DNA from: Methanosphaera sp.
Lineage (GTDB): Archaea > Methanobacteriota > Methanobacteria > Methanobacteriales > Methanobacteriaceae
Length of the DNA stretch: 37,084 nucleotides
Assembly (NCBI GenBank): GCA_017430835.1
Contig: JAFRMD010000025.1
Span: 1 to 37,084, forward strand
Reading direction: 5' to 3'
Within the stretch, counting starts at the first letter, position 1; the number at the start of each line of letters is the position of its first letter. Position numbers and translations under genes: made by a program. The notes under the pieces were generated by a model. The model saw nothing but the letters and a program-made list of their open reading frames with translations. It searched no databases and was not told where the DNA came from. Below, in pieces: positions 26,093 to 36,004 of this stretch.

Positions 26093-27580
26093 ATGTTTGA
26101 AAATTTACGAATACTGGATACAACACTAAGGGATGGAGAACAGACACCGGGAGTATTAATAACTTCTAGTGAAAAGCTTAAAATAGCATTAAAGTTAGAT
26201 GAATTGGGAGTGGATGTAATAGAGGCAGGTTCTGCAATAACATCTAAGGATGAACAAAAGAGCATTAAAACAATAACTGAAAACAATCTTAATGCCGAGA
26301 TTTGTAGCTTTGCAAGACCAGTTAAAGTTGACATTGACACGGCTTTGGATTGTGAAGTGGATAGTATTCATTTGGTAATTCCATCATCTGATCTACACAT
26401 TGAACAAAAATTACGCAAAACCCGTGAACAGGTAGAAGAAATGGCAGTTAATGCAACAGAATATGCAAAAAGTCATGGATTAATAGTGGAATTATCAACT
26501 GAGGATGCAACTAGAACAAGCGTTGAAGACCTTAAACATTTGTATTCCATGTGTATAGATGCAGGTGCAGACAGAATATGTGCATGTGACACAATAGGAC
26601 TTCTAACGCCGGAAAGGGCATATGAATTCTATGGAGAACTGGCAACATTTGATGTGCCGTTAAGTGTGCACTGTCATAATGACTTTGGATTGGCAGTAGC
26701 AAATACACTAAGTGCATTAAGGGCAGGAGCAACACAAGCACACGTAACCATAAATGGACTTGGAGAAAGAGCAGGAAACGCATCATGTGAAGAGTTAGTA
26801 ATGGCAATAGAATCATTATACCGAGAAAAAACTCACATAAAAACCGAATTATTCTATGAAACATCACAACTTGTTGAAAGAATCTCAGGAGTAACCCTAC
26901 AAAGCAACAAGGCAATAGTAGGAGCAAATGCATTTGCACACGAATCAGGAATACATGCAGATGGAGTTCTGAAAAACTCTGACACATACGAACCAATAAA
27001 ACCAGAAAAAGTAGGACACAGAAGAAGATTTATCCTGGGAAAACATGTGGGCAAACACGTCATACGAGAAAAAATCAAAGAAACTAATACAACAGTTACT
27101 GATGGTGAATTAAACAGAATATTTGAAAGAGTAAAATCATTATCCGACATGGGAAAAACGGTAACTGACGTAGATTTACAGGCAATAACCGACGACATAC
27201 TAAGTATAAATCCGGAAGACTCCCTTATTCTACAAGAATACACAACAGTCTCAGGTAATAAGGTAACACCAACGGCTTCCGTAAAAGTAAACATTAACAA
27301 TAGGGAAAAAATTGAAGCAGGAGTTGGAGTAGGACCGGTGGATGCTGCAATAGAAGCAATACGAAAAAGTATCGCCGATACTGCAGACATAACTCTTGAA
27401 GAATATCATGTGGATGCAATAACTGGAGGAACTGATGCGCTAATTGATGTACTGGTAAAACTAAAACATGATGATAAGATAATTACATCAAGAAGTACAG
27501 AACCTGATATTATAATGGCCAGTGTAGAAGCATACCTCAAAGGAGTAAACAAGATATTAACAGACAAAAAAAGAAGGTAA
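26093..27580 (+). CDS. cimA: (R)-citramalate synthase
   Basis: CimA joins acetyl-CoA and pyruvate to citramalate, the first step of the threonine-independent isoleucine pathway in methanogens. The 495 residues have the DRE-TIM motif [10 protein letters not shown] (11-20), the metal-binding HCHNDFGLA and a C-terminal regulatory domain (from about 395) like that of Leu[27 protein letters not shown] and [11 protein letters not shown] match the methanogen CimA type rather than LeuA or AksA. The start is ATG at 26093, with GGTGA 5 bases upstream; the frame is open 3 codons further to a GTG that lies within that site. The stop is followed in 6 bases by the Cgi121 gene. Confidence 0.9.
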   Translation: MFENLRILDTTLRDGEQTPGVLITSSEKLKIALKLDELGVDVIEAGSAITSKDEQKSIKTITENNLNAEICSFARPVKVDIDTALDCEVDSIHLVIPSSDLHIEQKLRKTREQVEEMAVNATEYAKSHGLIVELSTEDATRTSVEDLKHLYSMCIDAGADRICACDTIGLLTPERAYEFYGELATFDVPLSVHCHNDFGLAVANTLSALRAGATQAHVTINGLGERAGNASCEELVMAIESLYREKTHIKTELFYETSQLVERISGVTLQSNKAIVGANAFAHESGIHADGVLKNSDTYEPIKPEKVGHRRRFILGKHVGKHVIREKIKETNTTVTDGELNRIFERVKSLSDMGKTVTDVDLQAITDDILSINPEDSLILQEYTTVSGNKVTPTASVKVNINNREKIEAGVGVGPVDAAIEAIRKSIADTADITLEEYHVDAITGGTDALIDVLVKLKHDDKIITSRSTEPDIIMASVEAYLKGVNKILTDKKRR

Positions 27581-27586
27581 AATCCT

Positions 27587-28105
27587 ATGCAAGACTCACA
27601 GAAAGAACTCCTTCAAGACTATAAAATAGAAATACGCACATATCAGGACGTAATTGTAGAAGATATTCCAGGATTTCTAAAAAAAATAGACATAATAACA
27701 CAAGAAAAAGAAAATTCTATAATTCAGTTACTTGATTCTGATTACATTTGTGGCAAAAAACATTTAAGACAGGGAATTTCACAAGCATTCAAAGCATTTA
27801 ATGAAAAACAAAACTTTGCAAAGGACAAAGGACTGGAAATATGTGTCAGACTATCAGCACAAAAACAGATTAGTCAAGCACTTAAAATACTTGGAATAAA
27901 AAAACAGGGAAATATAACGGTGGTATATGTTGATACAACCCAAGAACAAATAAAGCTAGTGGAAAATTTACTAAAAACTAGAAATGATTCTCTACTTGAA
28001 CAATACGATGAAGAAAAAATCATCAAAGCATACAACTTAATCTCTTCAAACAATATAGTGGATGAGATTAATGAGAAAATAGCATTGCTATCATTGAAAA
28101 ATTAA
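27587..28105 (+). CDS. cgi121: KEOPS complex subunit Cgi121
   Basis: A 172-residue protein resembling Cgi121/TPRKB. The strings IIQLLDSDYICGKKHLRQ, AFKAFNEKQNFAK, and especially RLSAQKQISQALKILGI are the family's conserved elements. In the KEOPS complex (Kae1, Bud32, Pcc1, Cgi121) it binds the tRNA 3' CCA end for t6A formation at position 37. ATG with GGTAA and a short spacer, coupled to cimA. A T-rich stretch after the stop (28122-28145) may end the transcript. The other KEOPS genes are not in the window. Confidence 0.85.
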   Translation: MQDSQKELLQDYKIEIRTYQDVIVEDIPGFLKKIDIITQEKENSIIQLLDSDYICGKKHLRQGISQAFKAFNEKQNFAKDKGLEICVRLSAQKQISQALKILGIKKQGNITVVYVDTTQEQIKLVENLLKTRNDSLLEQYDEEKIIKAYNLISSNNIVDEINEKIALLSLKN

Positions 28106-28169
28106 GCAGGGTTAAAAACGTTTACTTTTTCAACTTCTTTTTTTAACAACCTTTAAGTGGGTAATAGTT

Positions 28170-28736
28170 ATGGAAATTACTGCCGAACAGATGAAGGAAA
28201 GTATAAGAAAAATATATCAGAAATTGGATGAAGTTTCACCAGTTGATTTTGACTGTGGACAATTATGTAACTCGGTTTGCTGTGCATATGATGAAGATGA
28301 CTATCGTAACAAAGATTTGGTATTATACTTGCTGCCTGGTGAAGAGTTAATGTATGACGATAGTGACTACTTTGACTTATACTATGTTAATCCAAAAGAA
28401 CTGGATTATCCTTATACCTGGACGGATGATGTTTGGATTGTAGAATGCAGAAATCCTCCAGCATGTGATCGGAGCATAAGGCCCATTCAATGCAGAACAT
28501 TTCCATTAATACCTCACATATCTAAAGATGGGAAGTTACATTTAATTCTTGATGAAACAGAATTTCCATACGAATGTCCAATAATTAGGGACAATATTAA
28601 ATTAAATGAAAACTTCATAAAAGTTACATACGAAGTCTGGCAAAGCCTAATAAATCATCCAATGGTTCATGATTTGGTATCCCTTGATTCTAGAAGAAGG
28701 GATAATAGAAGAACAGGTTATCAAATAATTATATAA
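28170..28736 (+). CDS. YkgJ-like cysteine-cluster protein (putative metal-binding)
   Basis: A 188-residue cytoplasmic protein rich in conserved cysteines: DCGQLCNSVCC (Cys29, 33, 37, 38), ECRNPPACDR (Cys93, 99), QCRTFPL (Cys108) and YECPI (Cys136). The pattern CxxxCxxxCC followed by RPxxCRxFP is that of the YkgJ/UPF0153 family, often called zinc- or iron-chelating, with no firm function. ATG with GTGGGTA 6 bases upstream. The C-terminus is positively charged (RRRDNRR). It stands 64 bases after the Cgi121 stop. No transport or enzyme motif is present. Confidence 0.75.
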   Translation: MEITAEQMKESIRKIYQKLDEVSPVDFDCGQLCNSVCCAYDEDDYRNKDLVLYLLPGEELMYDDSDYFDLYYVNPKELDYPYTWTDDVWIVECRNPPACDRSIRPIQCRTFPLIPHISKDGKLHLILDETEFPYECPIIRDNIKLNENFIKVTYEVWQSLINHPMVHDLVSLDSRRRDNRRTGYQIII

Positions 28737-28779
28737 GATGATAGATTTTAGTTAATTAATATTTTATAATAGTGATTAT

Positions 28780-29488
28780 ATGAGGAAAAAAGCTACTTTA
28801 ATAATAATGATTGTTTTAATTATCCTAATAAGTCTTGTAAGTATAGGAGCATATTTTTATCTAACACCCCACAACAAAACTATTGAATTAAACGGTTACT
28901 CTTTAAGTGTTCAGACAGTAAATCAGCAGTGAATAATGATACGGATAACTTTAAAACTTATCTTGATCCAACAAACAATATTTCAATTAAATCATATGCA
29001 ATAAATAATGTAAATGACCATAATCTTAAAGGTGCAGATGAAATAGGATACTTAATACCTACGATGGGTGATAATTTCACGGAAAATGGCGTGCAACTAT
29101 ATAACAATAGCAGTATTTACTCCTACCTTAATTATTCCAGTTACCAGATTCTACTTATTAAATCACCAAATTCCACTTTGTTGTCCCAGATTGTACAGAG
29201 TATGAACAAGACTGAAATTAACCCGCAGGGTGATTTGTCAGCCTTTTCAAATTTCACAACTTTAACAAGCAATCCCTTGGTACTCCGGAAAAAGTTACAA
29301 GCACTGTCACACGAAAGACCACAACTAAATCAAAATCCTCAAATTCTAAAAAATCATCTGATGATGAGGTATATGATGTTGTCATACCCGGTTCTGGAGG
29401 TAAAACTACTAAAGCTAAACATCTGGGTTTAACACCTTATGGTAATCGTTATCAGGAGGTTGGTACAGGTAAAATCATTTACAGTTGA
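28780..29488 (+). pseudogene. Membrane-anchored extracytoplasmic protein, broken by two -1 shifts
   Basis: Three frames join into one plausible protein. ATG at 28780 gives 50 residues with an N-terminal membrane anchor (KKATLIIMIVLIILISLVSI) and NGYSLSVQTVNQQ, then TGA. The frame one base back carries on as VNNDTDNFKTYLDPTNNISI through about FSNFTTLTS near 29270. A second shift back by one base then gives QSLGTPEKVTSTVTRKTTTK, a Ser/Lys linker, and GLTPYGNRYQEVGTGKIIYS ending at TGA 29486-29488. Each piece is polar and protein-like where the others are not. Single-base losses in both places would explain it; sequencing error or a phase-variable gene are alternatives. Function unknown; small extracytoplasmic anchored proteins of this kind are common in Methanobacteriales. 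Confidence 0.72.
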
Positions 29489-29604
29489 ATATCTTTTTTT
29501 CATAAACCTCCTTTTTTTGTTGATTATTAAGTTTAATGTTTAGCAAATTTTTTGTATTCTCAATAACATAATATAATAATAAAATTTTTTTATGAAGGAT
29601 TTCA

Positions 29605-31491
29605 ATGAAGCAAAAAAAACTAATCTTACTATCATTTTTAATAATATTTTTTATATTATTTTCAAGTACTGTCAATGCAGTGGATAACTCAACAACTACA
29701 AAAAAGAGCATTGATAATACTAAAAAAATAAAAAATACTCAATTAAAAGATGATAATGCTAAAACAGATTCATCAATAAAAACAATCTCTAAAAAAGATA
29801 CTGAAAACACAAACAATAATGTGAAATCAGATTCTGTTACAAATAATTCTTACAATATTAATCTTAATTATACTAAACTTAAAAACAGATCTTATAATTT
29901 CACAGCAAAAATTACGGATTCCAATAGTAAAAAAGTAAAAAATGGGACTATATTATTCAAACTAGACAACAAGGAATACAAACGGAACATAACTAAAGGA
30001 ATTTCAACTCTAAAATATAACTTTAAAGAATATGGACGATATAAAATTGTTGCTTATTATGATAATTACACATACTTATCCAATAACCTTAATTTAAAGG
30101 TTAATGAAGCAAACATGACAATTAAAACTCCAAAGAAACAGGATATTACCCAATATGTTACAGTAACCACGAAAGTTGTTGATGATGAATACACAATACC
30201 TAAATCCAAACTGGAATTTTATCTTAACAACCAGTTATATACAACTAAGAAATTGGAAACTTCAAAATTATCCTACAATATTTCGGTTAAGAAGCTGGGT
30301 TTATCAACAATTAAGGTAAAATACATTTCAGCATATAACAGGACAATTACAAGAAAAACACAAGTAAACATTACACGTAAATATGAAAGAATTAAACTAA
30401 TTGCTCCATCATCATCAAAAACTCAGAAAACAATAAAATTTAAAGTTCAGGTAACCAACAATACTGAAAAACTAAATGTGGGTACGGTAAGGATAAAATA
30501 TGATAACCAAACAGTACTTGCAAAAAGTCTTGAAAATGGGGTTTGCCATTTTAATTATACTCTACCAGTAATGGCGGGAATACATAATTTAACCGCTGAG
30601 TACTTTAAGGGAATAACACTGGTAGGAACAACTAAGAAGATTAAGTTAAAAAATTCTGAAAAAATGAATTTTAAGGTAAAGTCGAAGGTAGCATTATTTT
30701 CTGATTATAATTTCACAGTAAAAATAAGAAGTCCCTATGCTAATGTTAGTCATGGTAATGTAATGATTAAATTCAATAAGGAGATAATTACAAATCAGAC
30801 AGTAGTTAATGGCAGTGTAACATTCCAGTATACGATGCCGTTAATTACTAAAAAATATAAGGTTGTAGCATATTATTTCAAGTTTGATAAAAAGGTACAG
30901 CATGTTACAAGATATGTCAAGGTATACAAGCCATCATATATTTACGTTAGCAAACCGCACATCCTGGTTAATGGTAGTGGAAAATTAGGACAAATAAATC
31001 CACATACTTGTGGACCTCACTCATTATACCAAAATCTATACAAGTTCGGCATAAAAAAATATTCAGAATGGGATATAGCTAACATTATGGGCACATCAAG
31101 TGCCGGAACAAGTCATGGAGGAATAAATTGGGGTATAACCTATATTTCAAGACATTCTAAATACAAACTTAGCAATTATTGGACAACTTTCAGTAGTTTG
31201 GGCAGTAATACTGATGCAAGGTTCAAAAAACTTGGAAAAATAATTTCCAATAAGAACACGGGAGTTATTATACATAACCTCTACAGGTTGACATGGGGAC
31301 ATTATGAAACGGTCTATGGTATAGATACAAAGAATAGACAAGTATTTGTATTAAACAGTTTAGGTTACCGTCAGGGAGTAGGATATTGGGGATATGTGGA
31401 AAAAAGAAGTTATGACACTTTCGCTTCATATATCGCTAACACGCCTGGTGGACAGAAAAGTCTTTGTGTCATCACAAAGAAGAAAAAATAA
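29605..31491 (+). CDS. Secreted Ig-repeat protein with C-terminal papain-fold (C39/C71-like) cysteine-peptidase domain, copy 1
   Basis: The 628 residues start with a signal peptide (KKLILLSFLIIFFILFSS, cleavage near VNA). A Ser/Thr/Lys/Asn-rich linker is followed by four Ig-like repeats of about 95 residues (about 75-165, 165-260, 260-355, 355-450), each ending in a Gly/Tyr strand such as KYKVVAYYF. The C-terminal about 175 residues have GQINPHTCGPHS (Cys469), TWGHYE (His566) and VLNSLG (Asn584), the Cys-His-Asn order of papain-like peptidases including C39 and the pseudomurein endoisopeptidases (C71). No pseudomurein-binding repeats were seen. ATG with GAAGGAT 4 bases upstream. A role in cleaving or remodelling the pseudomurein wall, or cutting other cells' surface peptides, is inference. 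The next gene is a paralogue. Confidence 0.85.
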   Translation: MKQKKLILLSFLIIFFILFSSTVNAVDNSTTTKKSIDNTKKIKNTQLKDDNAKTDSSIKTISKKDTENTNNNVKSDSVTNNSYNINLNYTKLKNRSYNFTAKITDSNSKKVKNGTILFKLDNKEYKRNITKGISTLKYNFKEYGRYKIVAYYDNYTYLSNNLNLKVNEANMTIKTPKKQDITQYVTVTTKVVDDEYTIPKSKLEFYLNNQLYTTKKLETSKLSYNISVKKLGLSTIKVKYISAYNRTITRKTQVNITRKYERIKLIAPSSSKTQKTIKFKVQVTNNTEKLNVGTVRIKYDNQTVLAKSLENGVCHFNYTLPVMAGIHNLTAEYFKGITLVGTTKKIKLKNSEKMNFKVKSKVALFSDYNFTVKIRSPYANVSHGNVMIKFNKEIITNQTVVNGSVTFQYTMPLITKKYKVVAYYFKFDKKVQHVTRYVKVYKPSYIYVSKPHILVNGSGKLGQINPHTCGPHSLYQNLYKFGIKKYSEWDIANIMGTSSAGTSHGGINWGITYISRHSKYKLSNYWTTFSSLGSNTDARFKKLGKIISNKNTGVIIHNLYRLTWGHYETVYGIDTKNRQVFVLNSLGYRQGVGYWGYVEKRSYDTFASYIANTPGGQKSLCVITKKKK

Positions 31492-31548
31492 TTAAAGTTC
31501 CCCTTTTCCCATTTTAAGTAGTTATTTAAACTAAATGGAGGATAGTTT

Positions 31549-33492
31549 ATGAAAAATAAAAAAATATTGATGATATTTTGTTTATTGGCAGTGTTTTTAA
31601 TATCATTTAATATTGGCAGTGCAGCAAGCAACAACACAACAGATAACAAAAATGGTTTCAACACACCAAAAACGGTTAAGAGCATTCCCACTACAGATAA
31701 ACAACTAAAAAAAATAGTAACAAATAAATTCAAAGAAGTAAAAAGGGATTCTTCAGAAGATAATAATGAAATAAAAAGTAATCCCTATGGAATTGACAAC
31801 CAAACAACAGCCAACATATCCTCAAAAAAGACATCTGATAAAAAATATAAATTCACAGCAAATGTTACAAATTCACAAAATAAGAAGGTACGTAACCAAA
31901 CAGCATATTTTGTAATAGATGATGGTCTGGATTCAATACCAGTGAACATAACAAAAGGAAAAACAAGCACTAAATATGCCTTTGAGGACTATGGAACACA
32001 CACTGTCACGCTTAAAAATGATGATTATGAGTTAATCTCCAGTAATATAACAATCAATGCCCAGCCAGTAATAATTAACATCACAGCACCCCAACATATT
32101 GACATTACAAAAAACCTGACAATCAAAACTCAAATCACAGATGATGGGGAACTTGTAAAATGTGGCAATGTATCATTATACATCAATAACACATTATATG
32201 ATACAATAACTCCAAAAAAGGGGAAAACTAAATTTAACTTGGGACAATTGGAAGTGGGAACACATAAAATAAAAATTAAATACAATACAGAATACAATAA
32301 AGTCTTCACAAGTATGGTAAAAGTTAATGTAACAAGAAAATATGAATCAATAAAAGTTAAAATACCAAAAAATCTTAAAACTGAAAACAAGACACAACTA
32401 CTGTTTACGATTAAAAATGGTACACAAAGATTAAACACAGGAATGCTTAATATAAAATTAAATAAAAAGCAGATTGCATATAAACGTGTAAGAAATGGAT
32501 CAGTAGCAATCAAGTATAGAATGCCACGAAAAGCAGATAAATATAATATAACGGCATATTACATTAATGGCAAAACAGTCACTAACTTAACAAAACCCAT
32601 CAAAGTTTATAACTCTGAAATATTAAAGTTCAATCCAAAAAGTGAGGTAAAAATTTTATCAAAGTATTCATTCAAAGTAAAAGTCAAGGGAATCAACGGC
32701 AAAGTAAATCATGGAAGAATAAGGCTGTATGTTGATGGAAGAACAATTTCAGAGAAGAAAGTTAGAAATGGCAGTGCAATAATAAAGTATAAGATGCCCT
32801 TGTCTGATGAATACTTGAATGTTACAGCAGAATACCTCAAATATAACAAAACAGTCAATAAAACAACAAAAGAAGTTCATGTGTTGTACGTTAGAAAAAT
32901 TATTGTAAGTTACTTGCTGAACATGACCAGCAAATCTGACAAATCCGAATATGTTAGCAACAACTATGATTATGTCCGCCTTCCAGGAAGACTCGGACAG
33001 GTAAACGGATATGCATGTGCTCCACACAGTCTAAGACAAAACCTCCATAAACTTGGAATAAACGATTATTCTGAATGGGATTTGTATTCAATTATGGGAA
33101 CAAACAGTGATGGAACAGGACACCAGGGAATTAACAAGGCAATAGAATATGTGGCAGAACATAGTAATGTTAACCTCACATATCATTGGATTAACTTCAC
33201 GGATTTGGGAAAATCAACCAGTGAAAGATTTAAAAACCTTGGAAGATTAATATCCAAAAACAATATGGGTTGTTTTGTCCATGAATTGTATCGTGGCAGA
33301 TGGGGACATTATGAAGTCATAAAAAGCATTAACACCAAAAAGGGTACAGTAACAGTACTTAACAGTTTAGGTTCAAGATATGGTTATGGTTACAGGGGAT
33401 ATGTTGAAACAAGAAGTTATGATACAATGTCTTATTATATAAAAAACACGTATCAGGGGCAGTTAAGTGTCTGTGTGTTGCTAAAGAAGTAA
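31549..33492 (+). CDS. Secreted Ig-repeat protein with C-terminal papain-fold (C39/C71-like) cysteine-peptidase domain, copy 2
   Basis: A 647-residue paralogue of copy 1. Signal peptide (KKILMIFCLLAVFLISFNIG, cleavage near SAA), polar linker, four Ig-like repeats with the same internal motif (VRNGSVAIKYRMP, VRNGSAIIKYKMP), then the catalytic domain: GQVNGYACAPHS (Cys490), RWGHYE (His587) and VLNSLG (Asn605). The distances between Cys, His and Asn (97 and 18) are equal in the two proteins, so the catalytic order is conserved. The glycine after Cys is Ala here. ATG with GGAGG at good spacing; 57 bases after copy 1. The Ig repeats differ more than the peptidase domain, which suggests that the repeats vary and the enzyme is kept. 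No C-terminal membrane anchor is seen. Confidence 0.85.
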   Translation: MKNKKILMIFCLLAVFLISFNIGSAASNNTTDNKNGFNTPKTVKSIPTTDKQLKKIVTNKFKEVKRDSSEDNNEIKSNPYGIDNQTTANISSKKTSDKKYKFTANVTNSQNKKVRNQTAYFVIDDGLDSIPVNITKGKTSTKYAFEDYGTHTVTLKNDDYELISSNITINAQPVIINITAPQHIDITKNLTIKTQITDDGELVKCGNVSLYINNTLYDTITPKKGKTKFNLGQLEVGTHKIKIKYNTEYNKVFTSMVKVNVTRKYESIKVKIPKNLKTENKTQLLFTIKNGTQRLNTGMLNIKLNKKQIAYKRVRNGSVAIKYRMPRKADKYNITAYYINGKTVTNLTKPIKVYNSEILKFNPKSEVKILSKYSFKVKVKGINGKVNHGRIRLYVDGRTISEKKVRNGSAIIKYKMPLSDEYLNVTAEYLKYNKTVNKTTKEVHVLYVRKIIVSYLLNMTSKSDKSEYVSNNYDYVRLPGRLGQVNGYACAPHSLRQNLHKLGINDYSEWDLYSIMGTNSDGTGHQGINKAIEYVAEHSNVNLTYHWINFTDLGKSTSERFKNLGRLISKNNMGCFVHELYRGRWGHYEVIKSINTKKGTVTVLNSLGSRYGYGYRGYVETRSYDTMSYYIKNTYQGQLSVCVLLKK

Positions 33493-33776
33493 TGTGATAA
33501 ATATTCAATTATACTACATTATTTTTTTGAATTTTAACTAGTTCAATAAATTTATACCAGTTCAATTTAGATATTTGTTCTTTATTGTTTTTCTTTTTTG
33601 AACTGGTTCAATATTTTTAGACCCATTGGTATTTTAGTTTAAATTTTATTATTTTTTCTTTTCAATGTTTTAAAAAAATATTTAACAAGTAAATAGTGTT
33701 TTATTTATAGTTGCTATTTGTATCTTTTATAATAATAAAAAAATATTTTTTGGTGGAGCTGAAGAATATTGTTTTG
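33493..33776. repeat. Convergent intergenic region with GTTCAAT repeats
   Basis: Three copies of GTTCAAT lie at 33541, 33560 and 33606. The last is within TTGAACTGGTTCAA (33598-33611), a 6-bp inverted repeat around TG. The region lies past the stop of the second Ig-repeat gene and the stop of the minus-strand PLP gene, so both transcripts probably end here in the T-rich stretches. No gene seen. Confidence 0.5.
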
Positions 33777-34760
33777 TTACATTTTACTGATTTCTTCTAT
33801 TATTATTCTGCTTATTTTATCCATGTTTTCTCTTGTTAAACATTTAACATCTAAATTTTTTACTTCAATTATTACACAAGCTTTTTTTATCCGATTATAT
33901 TGTGGACCTGTTGTTATGATATTTTTATTTACATCTATTCTTTGTCTTATATTGTATGCTAATCTTTTTGCCTTACTTTTACTTTCAGCTGTTATCATTG
34001 TGTTTAGGCCAGCATGTTTTGGGTGAATAATGTTATATTGGGGGTATTCTTCTAGGGATTCTTTTAGGTTATTTTTTAAGTATTGGTTTGTTTTTTCTGT
34101 TTTTTCTTCAATTTCGTGAGCTTTGGTTATTTCATTTGTTATGCCAGCACAGGTAATGTTATCTGCTTTCAATGTTTTAACCAAGTGTTTGTTTAGAACT
34201 ATTTTGCCTGTTATATTGTTGATAAATCCACCGTTTTCTATGTTTATTATTTTGGGAGTTCCAGTTGAGGATACTTGTATGTCTCCGTACTTGGTTAATT
34301 TTTCATCACCCACAGAACCCGAAATATCAACAATTAATATTACTTCATGTATATTACATAACTCGGATATTTCTTTTAAAGGTTGCTTTGCAGTATAACC
34401 TGTAAGGCTTGTAATATAAAAGGACTTTACATCATTATCTTTAAAATAATTATCCAGTATTTCAATATTTATTAGGCCATCATCGGTACCTATTTGTGAA
34501 ACTTTTTTGTTGAACAATTCACAGGACTTGTTAAAACCATTCCAACCACCCATATCAGGTACAAGAATAGGTTCTGGAAGACAATGGGCAAGGGCAACAA
34601 GACAACTGTTGGCACTATTGAGTACGTGAATGTCACCAGAGGGAAGCAACTCTTGAATGGCATTTACAGCATCATCATAATAATCATGTTCTGAAGATAA
34701 TGCATCCTGCATTACTTGCAGGGTATCCTCGGATATTTTCTTAAATTCTAATTTTAACAA
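33777..34760 (-). CDS. PLP-dependent fold-type I protein (aminotransferase-like), substrate unknown
   Basis: A 327-residue protein of aminotransferase fold. LNSANSCLVALAHCL resembles the substrate/phosphate-binding start, IVDISGSVGD (Asp145) the Asp that binds the pyridine nitrogen, and SSTGTPKIINIENGGF (Lys170) a Schiff-base lysine segment like that of the DegT/DnrJ group. It is shorter than most DegT enzymes and its C-terminal domain lacks their usual motifs, so it may be a distinct family. The start is TTG at 34760-34758 with AGGAGG 8 bases upstream; that site overlaps the stop of nreA, so the two are translated together. The link to a DNA repair gene is unexplained. Confidence 0.75.
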   Translation of the reverse strand: MLKLEFKKISEDTLQVMQDALSSEHDYYDDAVNAIQELLPSGDIHVLNSANSCLVALAHCLPEPILVPDMGGWNGFNKSCELFNKKVSQIGTDDGLINIEILDNYFKDNDVKSFYITSLTGYTAKQPLKEISELCNIHEVILIVDISGSVGDEKLTKYGDIQVSSTGTPKIINIENGGFINNITGKIVLNKHLVKTLKADNITCAGITNEITKAHEIEEKTEKTNQYLKNNLKESLEEYPQYNIIHPKHAGLNTMITAESKSKAKRLAYNIRQRIDVNKNIITTGPQYNRIKKACVIIEVKNLDVKCLTRENMDKISRIIIEEISKM

Positions 34761-34772
34761 AATGTCATCCTC

Positions 34773-35939
34773 CTAGAAGAACTGATCAAGAGTAGTTTGT
34801 CTTTCCTTCAAGACCTCATCAAGAAGTTGACTTGCAAGACGGAAGTCCTTGACAGTTAACTTTAACTTTGTTTCAATATAATCAAGTGAATGTTTCATGC
34901 TTTCAAATTCTAATGGCTTACTACTCATAGCATGACGAATATTTTCCCGGACATTAAACACTCCCAGAGGAATATAATCTTCATTAGCTTCCCTGAAAAC
35001 AATACAACCTGCCTGTAATTTATCCTTCTCCAGCTGTTCAAGAATAGCCATTTTTGCAGTATAATAACAACCACCAACACGTGAATATTCCTTTTTACCC
35101 TTATTGTGTTCGCAGTCGGTAAAAATCATAGTTCCTTTGCCCTTAACATCAAGGAAAGCTTCCATCCATTCATACTGCCACTGGGTAGGCATCTCTAATA
35201 TGGCATAGTAGTTGTTCAAACTTTCAAACTCATAAACGCGGAATATGTCCAAGATATCATAATGGCGAACATTCTTAAGAAGCCTATCGGCAATAGTGGT
35301 ATCAACAGCAGTTATAGACCAACGTGTAGGAACAAGCTTACGATTAGCCTTTTCACCCATGGTTCCAACACTGAAAGCCTTCTGTATCTGGGAAAAAGGA
35401 ACGTCCTTCTGATGTAAAATTTCAACAGCATCAGCAGCCTTTAAATCAGTATCATAGAAAGTTTTTTCCAACTGATGATCCCATTTGACATTATCGATAT
35501 CAAACTTTTTAAGCTCGGCACTAGGGCCATGAGGAGCATTTTCAGCACTGAAAGTCATACCACGGGGTTTCTTATTAAACTCTGCCTCGCTGGCAATACT
35601 CTTGGAAGCCATGGATATTTCCTGCAACTTCTCAATATAATTGTTTTCCAAGTCCTTGATTCCAATAGTTTGTTTTCCACGAACAAGGTTTAATCTGTAA
35701 CCAATAATGTCCTGTTGTGAAGCATTGGATGCAATCCACTCCTCCGGCTGATCCATAATGGCAGAATCTTCGTAGCTGGGAGCAAGCAGGGGTCCTGCAA
35801 AAACTTTGGGATAGTTGTAACTTCCAATAAAAACAGAAGGAGGGGTAGTGCCATCAACTTCTTTGCCAATATCCTTGGTTCTCATATTGTACAATTGCTT
35901 GGTAATCTTCTTCAAGTACTGGTACTTACTGTCTATCAT
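34773..35939 (-). CDS. nreA: DNA repair protein NreA with C-terminal PCNA-binding peptide
   Basis: A 388-residue protein of the archaeal Nre family. The N-terminal half has [20 protein letters not shown], the core string of the family, and the C-terminal half contains the second conserved domain ([34 protein letters not shown]). The last eight residues, QTTLDQFF, are a textbook PIP box (QxxLxxFF) that binds the PCNA sliding clamp. NreA of Haloferax takes part in DNA repair with PCNA. The ATG at 35939 has AAGGAGG upstream with normal spacing; the frame is open 22 codons further but without such a site. The cysteine-rich N-terminus found in some NreA proteins is absent here. It is followed in 12 bases by the PLP-fold gene. 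Confidence 0.93.
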   Translation of the reverse strand: MIDSKYQYLKKITKQLYNMRTKDIGKEVDGTTPPSVFIGSYNYPKVFAGPLLAPSYEDSAIMDQPEEWIASNASQQDIIGYRLNLVRGKQTIGIKDLENNYIEKLQEISMASKSIASEAEFNKKPRGMTFSAENAPHGPSAELKKFDIDNVKWDHQLEKTFYDTDLKAADAVEILHQKDVPFSQIQKAFSVGTMGEKANRKLVPTRWSITAVDTTIADRLLKNVRHYDILDIFRVYEFESLNNYYAILEMPTQWQYEWMEAFLDVKGKGTMIFTDCEHNKGKKEYSRVGGCYYTAKMAILEQLEKDKLQAGCIVFREANEDYIPLGVFNVRENIRHAMSSKPLEFESMKHSLDYIETKLKLTVKDFRLASQLLDEVLKERQTTLDQFF

Positions 35940-36004
35940 AAGGTCACATCCTCCTTCCATGCCTTTTTCTAAAATAGTAATATTATTATCTATGTTTAAT
36001 AACA

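Noticed and set aside
26854..27390. Minus-strand frame of 178 codons inside cimA
   Set aside because: Shadow of the cimA reading frame, low-complexity product, no start signal.
29475..29711. Minus-strand frame across the start of the first Ig-repeat gene
   Set aside because: Overlaps a convincing signal peptide on the plus strand and has no protein-like features.
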